Assembly: GCA_946403615.1 (NCBI GenBank)
Contig: CAMJAO010000006.1
Location: forward strand, 1-24,781
Source: an uncultured Prevotellaceae bacterium
GTDB taxonomy: Bacteria; Bacteroidota; Bacteroidia; Bacteroidales; Bacteroidaceae
Direction: 5' to 3'
Length of the DNA stretch: 24,781 bases
Shown: piece by piece, positions 22,701 to 24,781 of the stretch
Position numbering within the stretch: the first letter of the stretch is position 1
Layout of the letters: each line of letters starts with the position of its first letter
Made by a program: the position numbers and the translations under genes
The notes under the pieces: generated by a model
The model's database searches: none
Told to the model about the DNA's origin: nothing
Seen by the model: only the letters and a program-made list of their open reading frames with translations

Positions 22701-24781
22701 ATTGTAACCGAAGTTCTCGGTGGCGGTGAGAGTCACCTCTGTACCTTCCTCATATTCCTCGGCGGCGGGGTAAGCCGACACGGTTCCGCCCTCTTCGGGA
22801 GCAGCGGTGATGGTCAGAGAATATTTCTCTACATCGGAAATGGTGCCATTGAGCAAACCGTCAATGGTCATCTCTGCATAACCGCCATCCTTGGTAGAGC
22901 CTACACCCACAGTACCATAAACCGTGAGAATGTCGGAAGATGCGAATGCTGCCTGTTGTTCCGCAGTCAGTTCAATTTCGAAATGGTTGGTGTAATTGCT
23001 GTTGTTTCCGTATTTGTCGTCTGCCTGCGACTTATTGTTACGCGGTGCGGTAAAGTTGCCCAATGTGACGGGCTGGCCATCACCCACCTTAGCGCTGATA
23101 GTGATACCGTTCTCTGCATCGGTACCGAAACGTTGGATATAGGCACTGATTTTGGTCGGTGTGAAAGTCAGTCCTGAAGCGGGTTTCACGCTCCACTCCA
23201 CCGACTGTGTTTCACCGGCAGGCCTCAGTTTCACAAAGGTTACGAGCGATCCGTCGGGATAGGTTGCCTGTCCCGTACCAGTTCCGTTGAGCTTTATGTC
23301 ACCCGTATTGAGTGCCACGGTGCTGAACGCATCGCTCGGGGTTGTGGTATAGGCTGCGATGCCCTCTGCCGTCGCTGTGGTCATCGGCCAAATCACGGTA
23401 GCCGCCTCGTCGGTATAAGATACACCGCCGCTACTCTGCACCACGGGGAGCACCACTTGGATATAGCGCATATATCCCGCATCATTGCCAATCACTACAT
23501 CTACAGACTCGACCGAACCGGCAATCTCATAACTGATGGTCTTGCCTGAAGTGTAATCGCTCTGTCCGTCAATGGTGGTAGCAGTCTTTCCTTCGGCACC
23601 AAACTCAGAGTAAGCCTCCATCGAAACAGTAGCACCCTTACAAGCGGGAACGGTGAAGGTTGTACCATTGTTTACCTGAACCCAGTCGGCATTACTCGAG
23701 TTGTTGAATTTTCCGGGTTTGGTTGAGAGAGGCAGTGCCACATCGATGGACTTGCCGTTGACGGTAGCCTGTGCCACCCATACAAGCCCGGTTTGGTTCT
23801 CCCACTGCACAATGGGAGCGCCCTGATCGCTGCGGAAATTCCATTTCACGGTCACGGCATCAGTACGGTCGGCCAAAGCCACCTCGTTCGGGGTGAACAC
23901 CGGAGTAAGAGCAAGGTCGCCCTCGAGGGTGACAACACTACCTGCATTGTAAGTCTTGGTGCCGTCGGTCCATCCCGTCAGGGTATATCCCTCTTTGTAG
24001 AGGGTGAAGTTCTGCGCGGGAATGGTGTACTTGTCGCCCTGGGCATACTGTCCGCCTGCGGGGAGGATAGAGCCCTGACATTCCACGTTGCCCAATGAAT
24101 ACGACACCTCAACTGCCGTAGCCTCAATGGCTTCCACCGCTACATAGGGACAATAGCCCATGCCCGAGATGGTGAGCGTGGTGGCTGCGCCGGTGTATTT
24201 GAGTTCCGTCACATTCGAATGGTCGTTCTTCCAGCAGACTTTATCGGGATTGGCGGTCGCCACAGTCTCACCGCTGCTGTTTTTCACCGTGATGGCGTTG
24301 CCGCTGTAGGTGCACTGGCCGACAAGGATTTTCACGGGACCGTTGACGGCGGTCACCACTTTCAGACCCGTGCAACCGTGGTCGCTGTGGTAAGTACCGC
24401 TGACAGTAGCCACGGCAGATGCGTCATCGGCGGCCACACGGCTCACTGTACCCTCAGCATCGACTGCCACACCGAAACTGACGGCTGTGCCCTGCACCTG
24501 CTCGTCAGTGGTCAGCAATGTGCCCGTCTGGTTGTTGACGATGACACTGAAATTACGGAAAGAGACGGGTTGAGCGGCCTCATAGGCTTCCACTGCCACA
24601 AAAGGACAATAGCCCATGCCTGAGATGGTGAGCGTGGTGGCTGCGCCTTCATAGATCAATTCCGTCACATTCGAACGGTCGTTCTTCCAGCAGGCCTTGT
24701 CGGGATTGGCTGTCGCCACTGTCTCGCCGCTGCTGTTTTTCACCGTGATGGCGTTGCCGCTGTAGGTGCACTGGCCGACAA
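19710..24781 (-). CDS. Giant secreted multi-domain pectin methylesterase (CE8), 5' end outside window
   Basis: The frame is open from the stop at 19710 to the window edge, giving about 1690 residues of an exported protein. In order: tandem 152-residue four-Cys repeats (24781-24131); an InlB/Listeria-Bacteroides repeat with GYTLTGWTDG (near 23960); two beta-rich modules of unknown type; two InlB B-like repeats (about 22830-22360, the first with FVNWTNAAGEE); a beta-sandwich beginning IAGWDFYKAG; an SbsA-type Ig domain with APVLVSTVPENGATG (about 21790); the CE8 beta-helix (about 21490-20530); an FN3-like module; and a C-terminal YNLNGQRV...KGVVITDGKKQVRK region like Bacteroidota surface-sorting tails. 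CE8 active-site motifs GYQDTW (near 21020), RTDYLCG (near 20945) and LGRPW (20772-20786) are intact, so pectin de-esterification is expected. Signal peptide not visible. Confidence 0.9.
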   Translation of the reverse strand, partial: VGQCTYSGNAITVKNSSGETVATANPDKACWKNDRSNVTELIYEGAATTLTISGMGYCPFVAVEAYEAAQPVSFRNFSVIVNNQTGTLLTTDEQVQGTAVSFGVAVDAEGTVSRVAADDASAVATVSGTYHSDHGCTGLKVVTAVNGPVKILVGQCTYSGNAITVKNSSGETVATANPDKVCWKNDHSNVTELKYTGAATTLTISGMGYCPYVAVEAIEATAVEVSYSLGNVECQGSILPAGGQYAQGDKYTIPAQNFTLYKEGYTLTGWTDGTKTYNAGSVVTLEGDLALTPVFTPNEVALADRTDAVTVKWNFRSDQGAPIVQWENQTGLVWVAQATVNGKSIDVALPLSTKPGKFNNSSNADWVQVNNGTTFTVPACKGATVSMEAYSEFGAEGKTATTIDGQSDYTSGKTISYEIAGSVESVDVVIGNDAGYMRYIQVVLPVVQSSGGVSYTDEAATVIWPMTTATAEGIAAYTTTPSDAFSTVALNTGDIKLNGTGTGQATYPDGSLVTFVKLRPAGETQSVEWSVKPASGLTFTPTKISAYIQRFGTDAENGITISAKVGDGQPVTLGNFTAPRNNKSQADDKYGNNSNYTNHFEIELTAEQQAAFASSDILTVYGTVGVGSTKDGGYAEMTIDGLLNGTISDVEKYSLTITAAPEEGGTVSAYPAAEEYEEGTEVTLTATENFGYNFVNWTNAAGEEVSTEAKFKYTVNGDAELTANFVAVETYELAVTVDGTNDYMVTVSPEPTMVDGKMMYEAGTVVVLTANQYEGLVTFNNWSDNTTSSELEVTMDGDKAITATYSEADIIAGWDFYKAGKDGRVADFSDENNTAAALSLVNTETGATAAWLDKSTLGGGGYESFAGAAVVWVQGNANGDVGNYHWQTKINAEAFKDINVQFQMLYNYNAYQTYNVDYSLDGQEWTNFGSITMTGTKSVASFNGQIPSEADNQAQLYIRMIADKNSNVDGSASKNDGNTLAMFFITGNPELVNDGTAPVLVSTVPENGATGASASGKIVLTFDERVKVAEGTVGTLNGESLTPAVSGKTVSFVYKGLDYDTQYTFELPANSVSDLTDNVQENAITIAFTTMARPAVTKGLYDWVVPTDGSLEDAIAAANSRSDKNTRYRIFLMNGTYTLPLSTTATISSDDGNAYASPITFVTASNISFIGESIDGVIITNLPDGTPTFAGRYGTTSVYDGIGKSDVLQLSGSDTYFQDLTVKSGIGDALGRNIAVQDRGTKTIYKNVCLHGYQDTWTSNKQSGLYYFEGGVVRGRTDYLCGKGDAFFNAVELRQIAGGYLAVPSQPANIGWVFSDCVINGDGNGVDGNYTLGRPWGDGTPIALYINTTMNVIPSAIGWSEMSNGWPARFAEYNSMTSNGATVDLSGRKTVFGDNHANNPVLTAEEAAVAADMSNMFGDWQPTLYTEQAPVPTDVVLSGNTLSWTGSDYALLYAICKDGNVIGFTIEESYTVEDVEAVYTVRAANEMGGLSEQSEEAVVAPATVTITIGEYGAASYSSTYPLDFTGSEVKAYIITEKSGSSFFRQNVMMTPAKTGLVVEAEAGTYEVNVATTAVDALEDVNLLVATADGPYTTTEEDYGFVYGLFYSITKERVCFQKKQAGWTCGEGKAYLRLNTANANEFIYPDGVDGIDAVETDRQSDQPLYNLNGQRVNRSYKGVVITDGKKQVRK
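24131..24781 (-). repeat. 456-bp tandem repeat inside the CE8 gene
   Basis: The coding sequence repeats with a period of 456 bp (152 residues). One full unit (24131-24586) and part of a second (24587-24781) are seen. The last 55 bases of the window (24727-24781) are identical to 24271-24325. Each unit encodes Cys in the contexts HGCTG, GQCTY, CWKND and GYCP. More copies may lie beyond the edge. Confidence 0.85.

Noticed and set aside
24741..24743. GTG at 24743 as start of the CE8 protein
   Set aside because: The frame continues open to the window edge and the residues before it repeat an internal segment, so this codon is internal.
1..24781. CRISPR arrays, tRNA/rRNA genes, insertion sequences, phage or toxin-antitoxin genes
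   Set aside because: None seen: the direct repeats are short tandem units without spacers, and no transposase or integrase motif appears.

Overview
The window looks like a piece of a Bacteroidales chromosome, most likely Prevotella or a close relative. Support comes from repeated -7 boxes of the Bacteroidota form TAnnTTTG, A-rich start regions with little Shine-Dalgarno, the rplM-rpsI-rpsB-tsf order, a DUF4290 gene next to murA, a dapL-type lysine/peptidoglycan route, a type III glutamine synthetase, and a giant surface protein with InlB-like repeats and a Bacteroidota-style C-terminus. This genus-level call is inference, because no marker gene was compared.

Layout. (1) 1-2400, minus strand: rplM, rpsI, rpsB and the 5' end of tsf, with a strong promoter and a structured leader before rplM and a second structured gap before rpsB. 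(2) 2497-3057: a small secreted protein of unknown function. (3) 3275-7357: a small cell-surface glycan set made of a hexapeptide acyltransferase, a LicD nucleotidyl/phosphocholine-type transferase, a Wzx-like flippase and a GT2 glycosyltransferase, arranged as convergent and divergent pairs. (4) 7508-9663, minus strand: yicC, gmk, nadD, ended by a hairpin with a T-tract. (5) 9761-17203, plus strand: tsaB, DUF4290, murA, rimM, dxr, rseP, dapL, a long housekeeping run for tRNA modification, peptidoglycan, ribosome maturation, isoprenoids and envelope proteolysis. (6) 17316-19505: type III glutamine synthetase with its own promoter and a perfect palindromic terminator. (7) 19710 to the right edge, minus strand: the last ~1690 residues of a very large, multi-domain secreted pectin methylesterase (CE8).

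The most unusual signal is not a gene. Many intergenic gaps between 1.2 and 19.7 kb hold short, degenerate but strictly in-register tandem arrays of two period classes: 7 bp (GARGYRA-type and GAATNNN-type) and 9 bp (CGGANNANN, ATTACTCCC, TTAAGGNCN and TTATANTTT types). They sit at gene 3' ends or just upstream of start codons, and two of them run into coding sequence, supplying the last residues of TsaB and Dxr. I know of no established function for them. Other points are a MurA with Asp in place of the fosfomycin-target Cys, GC-rich palindromic intergenic elements, and a 152-residue, four-cysteine tandem domain in the CE8 protein. I saw no CRISPR array, tRNA, rRNA, insertion sequence or phage gene.
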